From positions 1 through 64,000 of the forward strand of contig NZ_MTBG01000017.1 of the NCBI RefSeq assembly GCF_002119405.1: a stretch of DNA of 64,000 nucleotides. The letters run 5' to 3'. Positions 51,397 to 63,680 of this stretch are shown here, piece after piece (position 1 is the first letter of the stretch; each line of letters opens with the position of its first letter). The DNA comes from Pseudoruegeria sp. SK021 (lineage in GTDB: Bacteria; Pseudomonadota; Alphaproteobacteria; Rhodobacterales; Rhodobacteraceae). A program made the position numbers and the translations under genes. Under the pieces are notes generated by a model. The model worked only from the letters and a program-made list of their open reading frames with translations. It was not told the origin of the DNA and ran no database searches.

Positions 51397-54120
51397 GTGC
51401 TGGGCATAGGAACACTTGCGAAGAAGGTTTTCGGCACGCCGAACGACCGTAAAGTGAAATCTGTCAGGCCGTTGGTGGCTAAGGTCAACGCTCTCGAGCC
51501 AGAGTTTCAGGCCCTCGACGATGAGGGCATCAAGGCCAAGACCGCCGCGCTGCAAGAACGGGCCAGAAATGGTGAATCGCTCGACGCGCTGCTGCCAGAA
51601 GCGTTTGCCAACTGTCGCGAAGCGGCGCGGCGGGCGCTTGGCCTACGCGCCTTTGACGTACAGCTGATCGGCGGCATTTTCCTGCATCAAGGCAATATCG
51701 CGGAAATGAAGACCGGCGAGGGCAAGACCCTTGTGGCAACCTTTCCTGCCTATTTGAACGCATTGACCGGCAAAGGCGTGCATGTGGTCACGGTCAATGA
51801 CTACTTGGCCAAGCGTGACGCGGAATGGATGAGCAAGGTGTTCGGCGCCCTTGGGATGACGACCGGGGTCGTCTACCCGCAGCAACCTGACGCCGAAAAG
51901 AAATCGGCCTATGGCGCAGACATTACCTATGCCACCAACAACGAGTTGGGCTTTGATTATCTGCGCGACAACATGAAGTCCGATTTGTCGCAAATGTCCC
52001 AGCGTGGTCACAATTTTGCCATCGTCGACGAAGTTGACAGCATTCTGATCGACGAAGCGCGGACACCGCTGATTATCTCGGGGCCGTCGCAAGACCGGTC
52101 TGAGCTGTACAAGGTGGTGGATAAGCTGATCCCGTCCCTCACAGCCGAACATTTTGAGCTGGATGAAAAGACCCGTAACGTCACCTTTACTGAGGATGGC
52201 AACGAATTCATCGAACGTGAACTGGCATCGGTCGGGATTCTGCCGGAAGGCCAGAACCTGTACGATCCGGAATCGACGACACTTGTGCATCACATCACGC
52301 AGGCGCTGAAGGCGCACAAGATGTTCCAGCGCGACAAGGATTACATCGTTCGCGACGGCCAGATCGTATTGATCGACGAATTTACTGGCCGGATGATGCA
52401 TGGGCGGCGGTTGTCCGACGGCCTGCACCAGTCGATTGAGGCGAAAGAGGGCGCGGATATTCAGCCCGAAAACGTCACCCTCGCCAGTGTGACCTTTCAG
52501 AACTACTTCCGGCTGTACAATAAATTGGGCGGAATGACCGGCACCGCGCTGACCGAAGCTGATGAATTTGCCGAGATCTATGGTCTTGGCGTTGTCGAGA
52601 TTCCCACCAATAAACCGATTGCGCGGGTGGATGATCACGACGCGGTATATCGGACCGCCACTGAAAAATACGCGGCCATCGTCGAAGAGATCGGCAAGGC
52701 CTATGAGCGGCGTCAGCCGGTGCTGCTTGGCACCACGTCGATCGAGAAATCCGAAGCCTTGTCCGAGATGCTGAAGACAGCTGGCATCCCGCACAATGTT
52801 TTGAACGCACGGCAGCACGAGCAAGAGGCCCAGATCGTGGCTGATGCCGGCAAGCTTGCGGCAGTGACGATCGCAACCAACATGGCGGGTCGGGGTACCG
52901 ATATCCAGCTTGGCGGCAATGTGGAGCTGAAGGTTCTGGAGGCTCTCGCCGCCGATCCCGAAGTCCACCCCGATGAAGTGCGCGCTCGGATCGAAGCCGA
53001 ACACGCGGATGAGCGGAAACAGGTTCTAGAAGCGGGCGGTTTGTTCGTTCTTGCTTCGGAACGCCATGAGAGCCGCCGGATCGATAACCAGTTGCGGGGA
53101 CGTTCTGGCCGTCAGGGCGATCCTGGCAAGTCGTCCTTCTTCCTGTCGCTGGAAGATGATCTGATGCGGATTTTCGGGTCTGAACGGCTGGACAGCATGT
53201 TGCGCAAGCTCGGCATGAAAGAGGGCGAAGCGATTGTTCACCCTTGGGTCAACAAATCCCTCGAGAAGGCGCAAGCAAAAGTCGAGGGCCGGAACTTCGA
53301 TATTCGTAAGCAGTTGTTGAAATTCGATGACGTGATGAACGACCAGCGCAAGGTGATCTTCGGTCAGCGCATGGAAATCATGGAGTCCAAAGACGTCGCA
53401 GAGATCGCGCAAGACATGCGCCATCAGGTGATTGACGATCTGGTCGCGGTTCACATTCCAGCGAAAAGCTATGCCGATCAGTGGGATTCCGAAGGGCTGT
53501 ATGCAGCGGCAATCGAAAAGCTGGGAATTGATGTTCCTGTCATGGCTTGGGCCGCAGAAGAAGGCGTGGACGATCAAGTCATCCGCGACCGCCTCTACAA
53601 GGCTGCCGACGAATTCATGGCGCAAAAGACCGCAGCTTTCGGTCCGGACAGTATGCGCAACATCGAAAAGCAGATTTTGCTACAAACGATCGACGGCAAG
53701 TGGCGTGATCATTTGATGACGCTGGAGCATTTGCGTTCTGTCGTTGGCTTCCGCGGCTATGCGCAGCGCGATCCGTTGAACGAATATAAGAACGAGTCAT
53801 TCCAGTTGTTCGAGGGTCTGCTGAACGGGTTGCGCGAAGAAGTGACCCAGAAACTGTCCCAGATTCGTCCGATCAGCGAAGAAGAGCGCGCGGCGATGAT
53901 TCGCCAAATGATGGCGCAGCAGGGGATGACCCCTCCGGCGGACGATCCAGCCCCGGCACCGACACCTGCATCTGTTGGCCCGTCTGATCTTGCTTCTGGC
54001 ACCCCGTTAGAAGGCTTTGACGAAGCCAAGCCCGAGACGTGGGGCACCCCGGCGCGGAACGATCTTTGCCCCTGTGGCTCTGGCAAGAAGTTCAAGCATT
54101 GCCATGGGCGTTTGGCCTGA
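51397..54120 (+). CDS. secA: Preprotein translocase ATPase SecA
   Basis: A 907-residue SecA. Walker A is in [20 protein letters not shown], helicase motif II region is [20 protein letters not shown], and [13 protein letters not shown] is the motif VI equivalent. The C-terminal zinc site is [14 protein letters not shown]. Start GTG at 51397 has GGAG six bases upstream; upstream in-frame codons to 51256 are not SecA-like. Length fits the alphaproteobacterial form. Confidence 0.96.
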   Translation: MLGIGTLAKKVFGTPNDRKVKSVRPLVAKVNALEPEFQALDDEGIKAKTAALQERARNGESLDALLPEAFANCREAARRALGLRAFDVQLIGGIFLHQGNIAEMKTGEGKTLVATFPAYLNALTGKGVHVVTVNDYLAKRDAEWMSKVFGALGMTTGVVYPQQPDAEKKSAYGADITYATNNELGFDYLRDNMKSDLSQMSQRGHNFAIVDEVDSILIDEARTPLIISGPSQDRSELYKVVDKLIPSLTAEHFELDEKTRNVTFTEDGNEFIERELASVGILPEGQNLYDPESTTLVHHITQALKAHKMFQRDKDYIVRDGQIVLIDEFTGRMMHGRRLSDGLHQSIEAKEGADIQPENVTLASVTFQNYFRLYNKLGGMTGTALTEADEFAEIYGLGVVEIPTNKPIARVDDHDAVYRTATEKYAAIVEEIGKAYERRQPVLLGTTSIEKSEALSEMLKTAGIPHNVLNARQHEQEAQIVADAGKLAAVTIATNMAGRGTDIQLGGNVELKVLEALAADPEVHPDEVRARIEAEHADERKQVLEAGGLFVLASERHESRRIDNQLRGRSGRQGDPGKSSFFLSLEDDLMRIFGSERLDSMLRKLGMKEGEAIVHPWVNKSLEKAQAKVEGRNFDIRKQLLKFDDVMNDQRKVIFGQRMEIMESKDVAEIAQDMRHQVIDDLVAVHIPAKSYADQWDSEGLYAAAIEKLGIDVPVMAWAAEEGVDDQVIRDRLYKAADEFMAQKTAAFGPDSMRNIEKQILLQTIDGKWRDHLMTLEHLRSVVGFRGYAQRDPLNEYKNESFQLFEGLLNGLREEVTQKLSQIRPISEEERAAMIRQMMAQQGMTPPADDPAPAPTPASVGPSDLASGTPLEGFDEAKPETWGTPARNDLCPCGSGKKFKHCHGRLA

Positions 54121-54124
54121 TCCG

Positions 54125-54742
54125 ATGCGAGGCGCGGCGTTTGCCGCCCTCATTTGGCTGGGCTTAGGTGCGCCGGTTCTGGCCCAATCCGAAAACATGG
54201 ATTGCGCCGAAGAGATTGTGATCACGGCTGCCGGCGCGAGTGATCTTGACTTGCATGTGGCATTTCCATGCCGTCCCTATGCCGCGATCGATGTGCGATA
54301 CGGGCCGATTCTGATCCCCGAAGAACTGTCGCAGGACGGCACGTTGTTTTTGGCCCTTCCACGCATTGCGGGGATATCAGACATCCGCGTTGATACCGGA
54401 CCTCAGCAGCTAACGGGATCGGTGCCGAATGGCGCAGCTTCTTTATCTGGCTCTGTCGCGGTATTTTGGACCGATCAGCCGCGCTGGGGCGTATTGCAGG
54501 ATAACGATGGCAATACTTCGCGCCAGCTGGGCTTTCCCGGCCGCGCGGATCTTCCTGGTCTGGACCTGTTGGTGACCGGTGCCGACGAGATCGGATTGTC
54601 AGTGCCGATCACACAAGACACCTGCGGTCGAAGCCTTAAGGCCACAATACAAACCGCGCAGGCACCGGAGCCCGAAATGCTGTCACTCAGCGTACCGTCT
54701 TGTGCGCTGGTCGGGCATAGCGTTTGGATCCCGGTGTCCTGA
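54125..54742 (+). CDS. Uncharacterised exported protein
   Basis: A 205-residue secreted protein: MRGAAFAALIWLGLGAPVLA is a signal peptide. The mature part has paired cysteines (DCAEEI, FPCRPY, DTCGRS, PSCALV) and beta-rich sequence (LDLHVAFPCRPYAAIDVRYG). I recognise no named domain. It begins five bases after the secA stop, so it is probably co-transcribed. ATG 54104 in frame is a longer alternative. Confidence 0.75.
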   Translation: MRGAAFAALIWLGLGAPVLAQSENMDCAEEIVITAAGASDLDLHVAFPCRPYAAIDVRYGPILIPEELSQDGTLFLALPRIAGISDIRVDTGPQQLTGSVPNGAASLSGSVAVFWTDQPRWGVLQDNDGNTSRQLGFPGRADLPGLDLLVTGADEIGLSVPITQDTCGRSLKATIQTAQAPEPEMLSLSVPSCALVGHSVWIPVS

Positions 54743-54762
54743 CGCCAAGGACACCGATGGGC

Positions 54763-55269
54763 TTAGCGTGTGGCCGGTCCGGTCAGTTGGGTCTGGAATG
54801 CCGAAAAGACCTGCGCATAGGTAGCCCGCTTGAAAGGCACGATTGCGTTCAGAAGCGCCGGTGCGGACATCCATTTCCAGCGGGAAAATTCCGGATGCTC
54901 CAAGGCAATATTGATCTGATCGTCGCGACCGTGAAACCGGATCAAAAACCACTTTTGCGTTTGTCCCCGATAGCGGCCCTTCCAGACCTTGCCCTGCAAA
55001 TGCGGCGGCAGATCATAGGGAATCCAATCGGGGGTCTCGGCCTCGATACAGGCAAGATCAGGCGTCACGCCGGTCTCTTCTTGCAATTCGCGCAGCGCCG
55101 CAGCCTTGGGGTCTTCGCCTTCGTCAATCCCGCCTTGCGGCATTTGCCATGCCTCTGGCGTGTCGATCCGCTGGCCGCCGAAGATCAATCCATTGGCGTT
55201 GATAAGGACCACGCCGACGCAAGGGCGATAGGGTAGGGCCGCCACTTGGTCCGGGCTGGGCGCGCTCAT
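54763..55269 (-). CDS. rppH: RNA pyrophosphohydrolase RppH
   Basis: A 168-residue NUDIX enzyme removing 5-prime pyrophosphate from mRNA to start decay. The N terminus [20 protein letters not shown], the segment [20 protein letters not shown] and REL-QEETGV are characteristic, and the later [19 protein letters not shown] is diagnostic for RppH. Its ATG at 55269 overlaps the LacI gene stop (ATGA), so the two are translationally coupled, an unusual pairing. Confidence 0.92.
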   Translation of the reverse strand: MSAPSPDQVAALPYRPCVGVVLINANGLIFGGQRIDTPEAWQMPQGGIDEGEDPKAAALRELQEETGVTPDLACIEAETPDWIPYDLPPHLQGKVWKGRYRGQTQKWFLIRFHGRDDQINIALEHPEFSRWKWMSAPALLNAIVPFKRATYAQVFSAFQTQLTGPATR

Positions 55270-56297
55270 TGGTCCGCCACGCGCAACGTGTCGCCCCGCG
55301 TGATCGCTGGCGTCAGGATGATGCGTTCGCCGCCGGGAAGTTTTGGGTTTTCTGTGCGGCTGGCGACGATCTGGGCCGCTTGGCGGCCGATCTCGTGTCG
55401 GCAGGCATCCATCGTGGTCAGGTGCTTGGGCAGGCCCCGCAACAGGTTGACGCCATTAAACCCGGCCAGTCCCAGTCTATTCGGCACGGAAAATCCCATT
55501 TCGAGACAGTAAAGCAGCCCGCCTGCACCGATCATGTCATTGGAGTAATACAGGAAATCTACATCGGGCGTGCGGTCAAGCACGGCCTTGGTCATCTCGC
55601 GACCTTTTTCAAAACCCGATCCGCCAGAATAGAATTCCTGATCGACCACTTCCAGACCCGCCTTGGCCAAAGCCTGTGTAAACCCTTCGAAGCGTTTTCT
55701 GGCCCGGTGATCCAGCGGCATTTTTGTGCCGAGAAAGGCCACGCGCTTATACCCAGATTGAACAATGGCCTCGCCCATTTCCTGTCCGGCACGCCGGTGC
55801 GAGATGCCCACCATCGCATCCACCGGTTCGCCATCTGTGTCCATGATTTCGACAATCGGGATGCCCGCATTGCGCATCATCGCGCGCGATGCCTCGGAAT
55901 GTTCCAATCCGGCCATGATCACCCCGGACGGGCGCCAGGATAGCATTTCGTACAGGACGGCCTCTTCGCGTTCGGGCTTGTAATGGCTCAGGCCCACAAC
56001 GGGTTGCAGCGGCGTCTCGTCCAAAACTTCGCTGATGCCCATCATCACTTCGGGGAAGACCATATTGGACATGGAGGGGATGATGACAGCCACCAGATTA
56101 ACCCGCTGAGATGCCAACGCCCCGGCGATCTTATTGGGGACATAGCCAAGGGCACGGGCGGCTTCCAGCACGCGTACGCGGGTCTGGGCGGACACTTCGC
56201 CTTGGCCGCGCAGAACCCGGCTGACGGTCATCTCGCTCACACCTGAGGCTTCCGAAACGTCACGAAGGGTTAGGGGGCGCCGTAGATCTGCTGTCAT
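55266..56297 (-). CDS. LacI-family transcriptional regulator
   Basis: A 343-residue repressor. The helix-turn-helix [19 protein letters not shown] is near residue 12-30, followed by the hinge [20 protein letters not shown]. The sugar-binding part resembles gluconate-type repressors (GntR of E. coli): [37 protein letters not shown]. No sugar transport or catabolism gene lies next to it, so its targets are elsewhere. The stop overlaps rppH. Confidence 0.9.
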   Translation of the reverse strand: MTADLRRPLTLRDVSEASGVSEMTVSRVLRGQGEVSAQTRVRVLEAARALGYVPNKIAGALASQRVNLVAVIIPSMSNMVFPEVMMGISEVLDETPLQPVVGLSHYKPEREEAVLYEMLSWRPSGVIMAGLEHSEASRAMMRNAGIPIVEIMDTDGEPVDAMVGISHRRAGQEMGEAIVQSGYKRVAFLGTKMPLDHRARKRFEGFTQALAKAGLEVVDQEFYSGGSGFEKGREMTKAVLDRTPDVDFLYYSNDMIGAGGLLYCLEMGFSVPNRLGLAGFNGVNLLRGLPKHLTTMDACRHEIGRQAAQIVASRTENPKLPGGERIILTPAITRGDTLRVADQ

Positions 56298-56455
56298 TTG
56301 GTGTCTTCTCCAAATCCTATACCGTATCTAGCGCCCTTCGGGGTTGATCTTCAATGAACCATTGCGCCAATTGCGCGCCAGCGTGCCGCGAAACGCCGAA
56401 GTCGGGCGTGAATGGCTTGCGCAGATGGTCGCAACGGGTGAAAAGACCGGTGGAT

Positions 56456-56531
56456 GGCCCCGTAGCTCAGTGGATAGAGCGACCGCCTCCTAAGCGGTAG
56501 GTCACAGGTTCAAATCCTGTCGGGGTCACCA
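56456..56531 (+). tRNA. tRNA-Arg (anticodon CCT)
   Basis: A 76-base cloverleaf. Acceptor GGCCCCG pairs with CGGGGTC (one G-T pair), D arm AGCTCAGTGGATAGAGC, anticodon stem ACCGC/GCGGT with loop CTCCTAA giving anticodon CCT (codon AGG), T arm GTTCAAATC. Discriminator A and an encoded CCA complete it. It lies between the LacI gene and rnhB. Confidence 0.97.
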
Positions 56532-56602
56532 CCTGCAACCAAGCCCGGCATGGCCAAGGCGGTTTTCATTGCTGGGCCGGGAATGATTGGAAACGCGCTG
56601 CC

Positions 56603-58430
<1,828 letters not shown>

Positions 58431-58445
58431 CACAAGCACCCGAAG

Positions 58446-58468
58446 GTCTGACCGCGAAGCGGTCAGAC
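58446..58468. terminator. Hairpin between ccrM and map, overlapping the map stop
   Basis: GTCTGACCGC pairs perfectly with GCGGTCAGAC around GAA. The map stop codon (58463-58465) is inside one arm. The two genes converge. The following T tract is short on both sides, so strength is uncertain. Confidence 0.55.
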
Positions 58469-59332
58469 TTGATAGGTCGGGTGGAACAGGCCGCCCGGCG
58501 ATAGGGTGAAGATCTCGGCCCCGTCCGCGGTAACGCCGATCGAATGCTCAAATTGCGCCGACAAGGATTTGTCCCGGGTTACGGCTGTCCAGTCATCGCC
58601 GAGAACCTTGGTTTCTGGCCGACCTAAATTGACCATCGGTTCGATGGTAAAGAACATGCCCTCTTCCAGCACCGGTGAGCGGTCGGTGATGACAGTCCCG
58701 GACGAGTTGACCTTCATTCCCTCAGGGCTGATCCGGAACGGCGCGTAATGCAGTACGTTCGGCGGCGAGTGAAACACCCGCCCCAGACCATGACCGCAGA
58801 AATCACGTACCACCGACATTCGGTTGGCTTCGACATGGGCCTGAATGGCCTGTCCGATATCGGCGAATGTGTTGCCGGGCTTAACCGCCTCAATGCCTTT
58901 GAACAGGGCGTCATGAGTGACCTCAATCAACCGCTCCGCCTTGCGGCCCAGCTTACCGGCCACATACATGCGGCTGGTGTCGCCGAACCATCCGTCCACG
59001 ATCACAGTCACGTCGATATTCAAAATATCGCCGTCTTTCAGAACTTTACCGCCGGGAATCCCGTGGCAAACGACGTGATTGACCGAGATGCACGACGCAT
59101 GGCGATAGCCCTTATAGCCGATCGTGGCCGAGCGTGCGCCTGCGTCCTCGACCGCTTGTGTGATGACACGGTCCAGTTCTTCGGTGGTGACGCCGGGCAC
59201 AACGAGGGGGCACAGGTCATCAAGGATCTGTGCGGCCAACTGTCCGGCCTTTTGCATACCCGCAAAATCTGCGGCTTCATGAATGGTGATGCCGTCTCTG
59301 GTCAGGCGGCCCTGATTGCGATCATCCAACAA
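58463..59332 (-). CDS. map: Methionine aminopeptidase, type I
   Basis: A roughly 289-residue type I enzyme removing N-terminal Met. Metal-binding residues are in the stretches DGDILNIDVTVIVDGWFGD, GHGLGRVFHSPPNV, FFTIEPMVNLG and SAQFEHSIGVTADGAEIFT. It is longer than the usual 260 residues at its N terminus. I chose the TTG at 59332 because GGAG lies five bases upstream; another TTG at 59359 in frame is possible. Convergent with ccrM, followed upstream by sfsA. Confidence 0.93.
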   Translation of the reverse strand: MLDDRNQGRLTRDGITIHEAADFAGMQKAGQLAAQILDDLCPLVVPGVTTEELDRVITQAVEDAGARSATIGYKGYRHASCISVNHVVCHGIPGGKVLKDGDILNIDVTVIVDGWFGDTSRMYVAGKLGRKAERLIEVTHDALFKGIEAVKPGNTFADIGQAIQAHVEANRMSVVRDFCGHGLGRVFHSPPNVLHYAPFRISPEGMKVNSSGTVITDRSPVLEEGMFFTIEPMVNLGRPETKVLGDDWTAVTRDKSLSAQFEHSIGVTADGAEIFTLSPGGLFHPTYQV

Positions 59333-59396
59333 CGGATCTCCCGAGGTAATTTCACGCAATGACTTAATACAGCTTGCCGGAATATTCTAGCCTTGC

Positions 59397-60113
59397 TCAG
59401 ATTCGTGATGTCACAGTTACTGGCAGGGGATGACCCAATTCAACCGCTTGCGGCGACACTCGGCTGCTATAGGCCAGCATCTCAACGCCGGCGTCGTGTG
59501 CCGCCGAAACTGCACTTGCATAGGCGGGGTCAAGATCGGCCGCGACCCGGACCCGGGCGCAGTCGGTCCGCTGGACGAAATACAGCATCACGGCTCGATG
59601 ACCTGCGGCACGCACGGTCGCCAATTCGGCAAGATGGCGGGCGCCCCGTGCTGTGACACTGTCGGGAAACTCGGCCCAGTCGTCCTCGCGGCGTAAATGA
59701 ACATTCTTAACTTCGACATAGGCGTCCGGCAGGCCCGGTTCGCGCAACAGAAAGTCGATCCGGCTGCGGGTCCCATAGCGCACCTCGGCCTGCACGCTGC
59801 GATAGTCGGATAGCGGCGCGATCCTGCGGTGTCGCAAGGCATCGCCGACCACCCGGTTCGGAACCATTGTATCAATCCCGGCAAAATGGCCCCCCGGCAG
59901 TTCAGCCACCCGCCAGCCATAGGCCAGTTTGCGCTTGGGGTCGGAGTTTGGCTCGAGCCAGACCCGTAGGCCTGGGTCTTTCAGACCAAGCATCGCCCCG
60001 GGATTGGGGCAGTGCGCCGTGACCTCGGTGCCGTCTTCTAACCGCACATCGGCCAAAAAGCGCTTATAGCGGTGAATCAGTCGTCCGGGGATCAATGGTA
60101 CGGCAAATTGCAT
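59397..60113 (-). CDS. sfsA: SfsA family DNA/RNA-binding protein
   Basis: A 238-residue SfsA-type protein. The sequence contains GRLIHRYKRFLADVRLEDG, TAHCPNPGAMLGL, RVVGDALRHRRI, RSRIDFLL, DAYVEVKNVHL and AELATVRAAGHRAVMLYFVQ, all typical. Described as affecting sugar fermentation in E. coli, with a nuclease-like fold. ATG 60113 is chosen because it starts MQFAVPLIPG; a longer frame to 60230 lacks family features. Confidence 0.93.
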   Translation of the reverse strand: MQFAVPLIPGRLIHRYKRFLADVRLEDGTEVTAHCPNPGAMLGLKDPGLRVWLEPNSDPKRKLAYGWRVAELPGGHFAGIDTMVPNRVVGDALRHRRIAPLSDYRSVQAEVRYGTRSRIDFLLREPGLPDAYVEVKNVHLRREDDWAEFPDSVTARGARHLAELATVRAAGHRAVMLYFVQRTDCARVRVAADLDPAYASAVSAAHDAGVEMLAYSSRVSPQAVELGHPLPVTVTSRI

Positions 60114-60295
60114 GGGGAAAGACCTACCACCCAGCCCAGCTTGGCGGAAGGTCCTACCGGTCGAAACGGGATTGCTTGATGCCGCTGCATTCTGTCCTAA
60201 GATACGGATATCACGACCGCCACGGGCCACTGGTCAAGGTGCTTAGGCCGCGATAGGTCAAGGTACGTTGACCGCCCACAACAAAGGATCTTGCC

Positions 60296-61027
60296 ATGCC
60301 AAACCCTACCGCCGCCATGCTGGTCATCGGAGACGAGATCCTCTCTGGACGGACCCGGGATGCGAATATGCATTTTCTGGCCGGAGAATTGACCCGCCAC
60401 GGGGTGACGTTGGCGGAAGTGCGGGTGGTTCTGGACGATGCCGACGCAATCATCGCGGCGCTACGCGAGTTGTCGGCGCGGTTTGATACTGTGTTCACCT
60501 CAGGGGGAATCGGGCCAACGCATGACGACATTACCGCCGATGCGGTTGCTGCGGCTTTTGGGTTGTCGATCGATGTGCGTGACGATGCCCGCGCCTTGTT
60601 GCAAGCCCATTACGATGTGACAGGGCGCGAGATGAATGAGGCCCGCCTGCGCATGGCCCGTATCCCCGACGGTGCGCGCCTGATTGAGAATCCGGTCTCG
60701 GTGGCACCGGGGTTCACCGTCGAGAACGTCCATGTGATGGCGGGGGTGCCGTCCGTGTTTCAAGCCATGGTGGCCTCGGTCCTGCCGCACGTAACGGGCG
60801 GTGCGCCGCTTCTCAGTCAAAGCGTGCCAGTGTTTCGCGGCGAAGGCGACATTGCCGGACCTCTCGGTGCGTTGGCCGCAGAATTCGAGGATGTGAGTTT
60901 TGGGTCATATCCGTTCGACCGTAACGGCGTTTTCGGTGCCAATGTCGTGGTGCGAGGTACCGATCACGCGCGGGTCAATCTGGCGGTATCGCGGCTGGCG
61001 ACCTTGTTTCCACAACGAGACGCATGA
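60296..61027 (+). CDS. CinA-like molybdopterin-binding domain protein
   Basis: A 243-residue protein of the competence/damage-inducible CinA N-terminal (MoaB/Mog) family. The pattern is LVIGDEILSGRTRDANMHFL near the start, FTSGGIGPTHDDITADAVAA and later FGSYPF. Lacks the C-terminal nicotinamide-mononucleotide deamidase domain of full-length CinA. AAGGAT lies about seven bases before ATG 60296. It overlaps the acetyltransferase gene (ATGA at 61024). Confidence 0.9.
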   Translation: MPNPTAAMLVIGDEILSGRTRDANMHFLAGELTRHGVTLAEVRVVLDDADAIIAALRELSARFDTVFTSGGIGPTHDDITADAVAAAFGLSIDVRDDARALLQAHYDVTGREMNEARLRMARIPDGARLIENPVSVAPGFTVENVHVMAGVPSVFQAMVASVLPHVTGGAPLLSQSVPVFRGEGDIAGPLGALAAEFEDVSFGSYPFDRNGVFGANVVVRGTDHARVNLAVSRLATLFPQRDA

Positions 61028-61761
61028 CCGGCACCACCACGTCCACGCTTTTGGCGGCTCTTTGGGCGACGTGGCCAGCGGCGACAATGACACAAGCGGG
61101 CAATTTTATCCTGCGCACCAGCATTGGGGGCGGAAAACGGGTCTCGGCGGCGTCGCTATCGGGCGCGCGGGTTGCCGAAGGTAACGTTGACGGGGCCGAG
61201 GCGGCCATGCGTGCGGCTGGGCGACACCCGTTGTTTGTCGTCACCCCCGGTCAAGATACGCTCGATGCTGATCTGGCCAATCGCGGCTATGACAAAGTCG
61301 ATCCGACGGTGTTTTATTCCGCGCCGGTTGCGCAATTGGCCAACACCGTGACGCCGCGCCTGTCGACTTACGATATCTGGCCGCCGTTGCGGATCATGGT
61401 CGATCTCTGGGCTAAGGGCGGCGTAGGTCCGGATCGGGTGGCGGTGATGGCGCGGGCGGCTGGCCCGAAGACGGCCATATTCGCGCGGGACCGGGATCAG
61501 CCCGCAGGGGTTGGCTTTGTCGCGGCCCATGACCGGGTGGCCATGTTGCACGCGTTGGAGATCGCGCCGGATCATCGCCGCCGCGGTCTTGGCAAGGTCC
61601 TGATTGCTCATGCCGCCAGTTGGGCACGATCGCAGGGCTGCACGGATCTTGCCCTTGCGGTGACCGAAGCCAATCACGGTGCCCGTTGCCTTTATGACCA
61701 ACTTGGCATGACGCAACATGCTGGCTACCATTATCGGCTTGGGCCTGATGCCCGCTGGTAA
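61024..61761 (+). CDS. GNAT-family N-acetyltransferase
   Basis: A 245-residue acetyltransferase. The conserved core is in the second half: HALEIAPDHRRRGLGKVLIA (motif A with the pyrophosphate loop RRRGLG) and DLALAVTEANHGARCLYDQL (motif B). The first half is variable. The substrate is not apparent. It is translationally coupled to the preceding CinA-like gene, and a gap of 34 bases separates it from the OmpA-like gene. Confidence 0.83.
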   Translation: MTGTTTSTLLAALWATWPAATMTQAGNFILRTSIGGGKRVSAASLSGARVAEGNVDGAEAAMRAAGRHPLFVVTPGQDTLDADLANRGYDKVDPTVFYSAPVAQLANTVTPRLSTYDIWPPLRIMVDLWAKGGVGPDRVAVMARAAGPKTAIFARDRDQPAGVGFVAAHDRVAMLHALEIAPDHRRRGLGKVLIAHAASWARSQGCTDLALAVTEANHGARCLYDQLGMTQHAGYHYRLGPDARW

Positions 61762-61795
61762 TCCTGACAGGACCTCGGATGAAAGGTCTGCCGCG

Positions 61796-62773
61796 GTGAG
61801 GGCTTGGCACCGGATCATCGGATGGTGGGCCTGTGTCTGCTTAGGGCTTGCCCCGACCACGGTGCAGGCGCTGAGTCTCGACTTGCCAGCGCAGGCCGTT
61901 CAGACCGAGTCTGTGCAGGATCCGGCGGCGCCGTTCGGGGTAGCGACAGGTCCGGCCTCCAAGGATGGCACCGTTCCGACCCTCCAGATGACCGGCCCTC
62001 GCAACAGGACAGCTTGGCGTATGGTGGGGGCGTCAGAGGATGCGGCCGTCCTGTTCGATGATCTGCTTGGCCAGATTGGTGCTGCCGGATACTCCCCCCT
62101 CTTTCATTGCGAGACCAACAGCTGTGGTGGGTTTGACTTTCGCCAGTCCCTTCCCGCGCTGGCGATGCCGTCGATGTTTGTCGATCTTGGGGATTATATG
62201 TACGCATCCGCCGCGCTGGCTGGTGGCGACGCCGATGCGGCCCCCGTGGCGCTTATCAGTATTTTAATTAGTCGCAGCAGCGCCGCAACCTTTGTGCAAG
62301 TGACCGAAATTGCCGCCCTGCCGCCATTAGACACCGCACAGCAGAGCCGCCAAGAGCCGCAGGCCGGTCAGGCATCGTCAGACGCGGCACGGATCGGCGC
62401 TGCGCTGTTGACGTCTGGGCATGCTGTTTTGGATGACGTTGCCTTCCAGACCGGGTCGGCGCAATTGGCCGAGGGTGCGGACCGGGTGGCGCAGTTACAG
62501 TCTTTGGCCGACTTTCTAACGCAAGAGCCAGCGCGCCGGATCATGCTGGTGGGACATTCGGATTGGGCCGGGGGGTTAGACACCAACATTGCCCTGTCAC
62601 GGGCCAGAGCCGCGTCGGTGGCCGCTGTCCTGCACAATACCTACGGCGTTGCGCAGGATCAGATCGCGGTCGAAGGGATCGGCTTCCTGTCGCCGCGCCA
62701 GGCCAATACGGATGACGGCGGGCGGCAAGCCAATCGGCGCGTCGAAGCTGTGTTGCTGCCGGACGCGCCCTAG
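61796..62773 (+). CDS. OmpA-family peptidoglycan-binding exported protein
   Basis: About 325 residues with a signal-like N terminus (VRAWHRIIGWWACVCLGLAP, cleavage near VQA). The C-terminal 120 residues are an OmpA domain: FQTGSAQLAEGADRVAQLQS, IMLVGHSDWAGGLDTNIALS and RARAASVAAVLHNTYG. The middle contains a conserved Cys pair, CETNSCGGFDF. Start GTG at 61796 has AAAGG nine bases upstream. It belongs with the two preceding genes in a run. Confidence 0.83.
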   Translation: MRAWHRIIGWWACVCLGLAPTTVQALSLDLPAQAVQTESVQDPAAPFGVATGPASKDGTVPTLQMTGPRNRTAWRMVGASEDAAVLFDDLLGQIGAAGYSPLFHCETNSCGGFDFRQSLPALAMPSMFVDLGDYMYASAALAGGDADAAPVALISILISRSSAATFVQVTEIAALPPLDTAQQSRQEPQAGQASSDAARIGAALLTSGHAVLDDVAFQTGSAQLAEGADRVAQLQSLADFLTQEPARRIMLVGHSDWAGGLDTNIALSRARAASVAAVLHNTYGVAQDQIAVEGIGFLSPRQANTDDGGRQANRRVEAVLLPDAP

Positions 62774-62789
62774 CCAAACGTCCCAACGA

Positions 62790-63680
62790 TTAGATCGGCG
62801 TGGCGCAACAGGCGGTCATATGTTCGGTGAAGGCCCGGACCCTCGGCGAAAGGGCGGATTCGGGGGGGCTGCCCAGATATACCGGTGCGCTTTGCCGTGG
62901 GAGGTCGGGCAGGACCGGCACCAAACGTTTCTCTGCAAGGTCATCGCGGATCAAGAAATCAGGGACGAGGGCGATGCCCAAGCCTTTTACGGCAGCGTCG
63001 GACAATAGTTTGACGTTGCGCGACACTAGGCGGCCGGGCGCATAAATTCGTCGCAATTCACCCGATTTGGCTTGTACCACCAATCCGGCGCGTTCCGCCC
63101 CCAAAGACAGCAATAGGGCGTGACTCGACAGGTCCTCCAGTCGGTCCAACGGCGGCGCATGGTTCAGATAATCCGGTGCGCAAACCAGAGCGAGTTCGAT
63201 GTCGCACAAAACGACAGAACGGATATCGCCGTCGGGACTTGCGCCACTTCGCATGAACACATCAATTCCGGCAGCGCGCGGCTCCATATAGCCATCCACT
63301 TGGTCCAGTATCAGAGACACATGCGGATGCGCATCTAGAAATGAGGTGAGATGTAGAAAGAGAATTTGTGCGGCACATCCATCCATAACGGCCACACGCA
63401 GATCACCTTCGACCTTTTGGGTTGCCGAGGTGGCCATAAGGTCGGCTTCCTTGGCCTCATTCAAAACACGGCGGGCACGTTCATAATATAATAAACCAAT
63501 GTCTGTCGGATCGACCCGGCGAGTCGTGCGCGTCAAAAGTTGGACGCCTAGTCGCTCTTCAAGCGCTGAAACATGTTTGGATACAGCAGATTTTGAAACA
63601 CCCAAAAACCGAGCCGCTCCTGTAAAGCCGCCTTGATCGACGACACTTGTAAAGGCTTCCATCTCCGTTAGCTTGTTCAT
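62790..63680 (-). CDS. LysR-family transcriptional regulator
   Basis: A 296-residue LysR protein. The N-terminal helix-turn-helix reads FTSVVDQGGFTGAARFLGVS and KSAVSKHVSALEERLGV, followed by the linker and effector-binding domain (DLRVAVMDGCAAQILFLHLT onward). It converges on the OmpA-like gene with a 16-base gap. ATG 63680 is used; a TTG at 63698 is in frame. Its target genes lie right of the window or are unlinked; self-regulation through the AT-rich region is possible. Confidence 0.88.
   Translation of the reverse strand: MNKLTEMEAFTSVVDQGGFTGAARFLGVSKSAVSKHVSALEERLGVQLLTRTTRRVDPTDIGLLYYERARRVLNEAKEADLMATSATQKVEGDLRVAVMDGCAAQILFLHLTSFLDAHPHVSLILDQVDGYMEPRAAGIDVFMRSGASPDGDIRSVVLCDIELALVCAPDYLNHAPPLDRLEDLSSHALLLSLGAERAGLVVQAKSGELRRIYAPGRLVSRNVKLLSDAAVKGLGIALVPDFLIRDDLAEKRLVPVLPDLPRQSAPVYLGSPPESALSPRVRAFTEHMTACCATPI

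Noticed and set aside
51643-53004. Long minus-strand open frame opposite secA
   Set aside because: Antisense shadow of secA.
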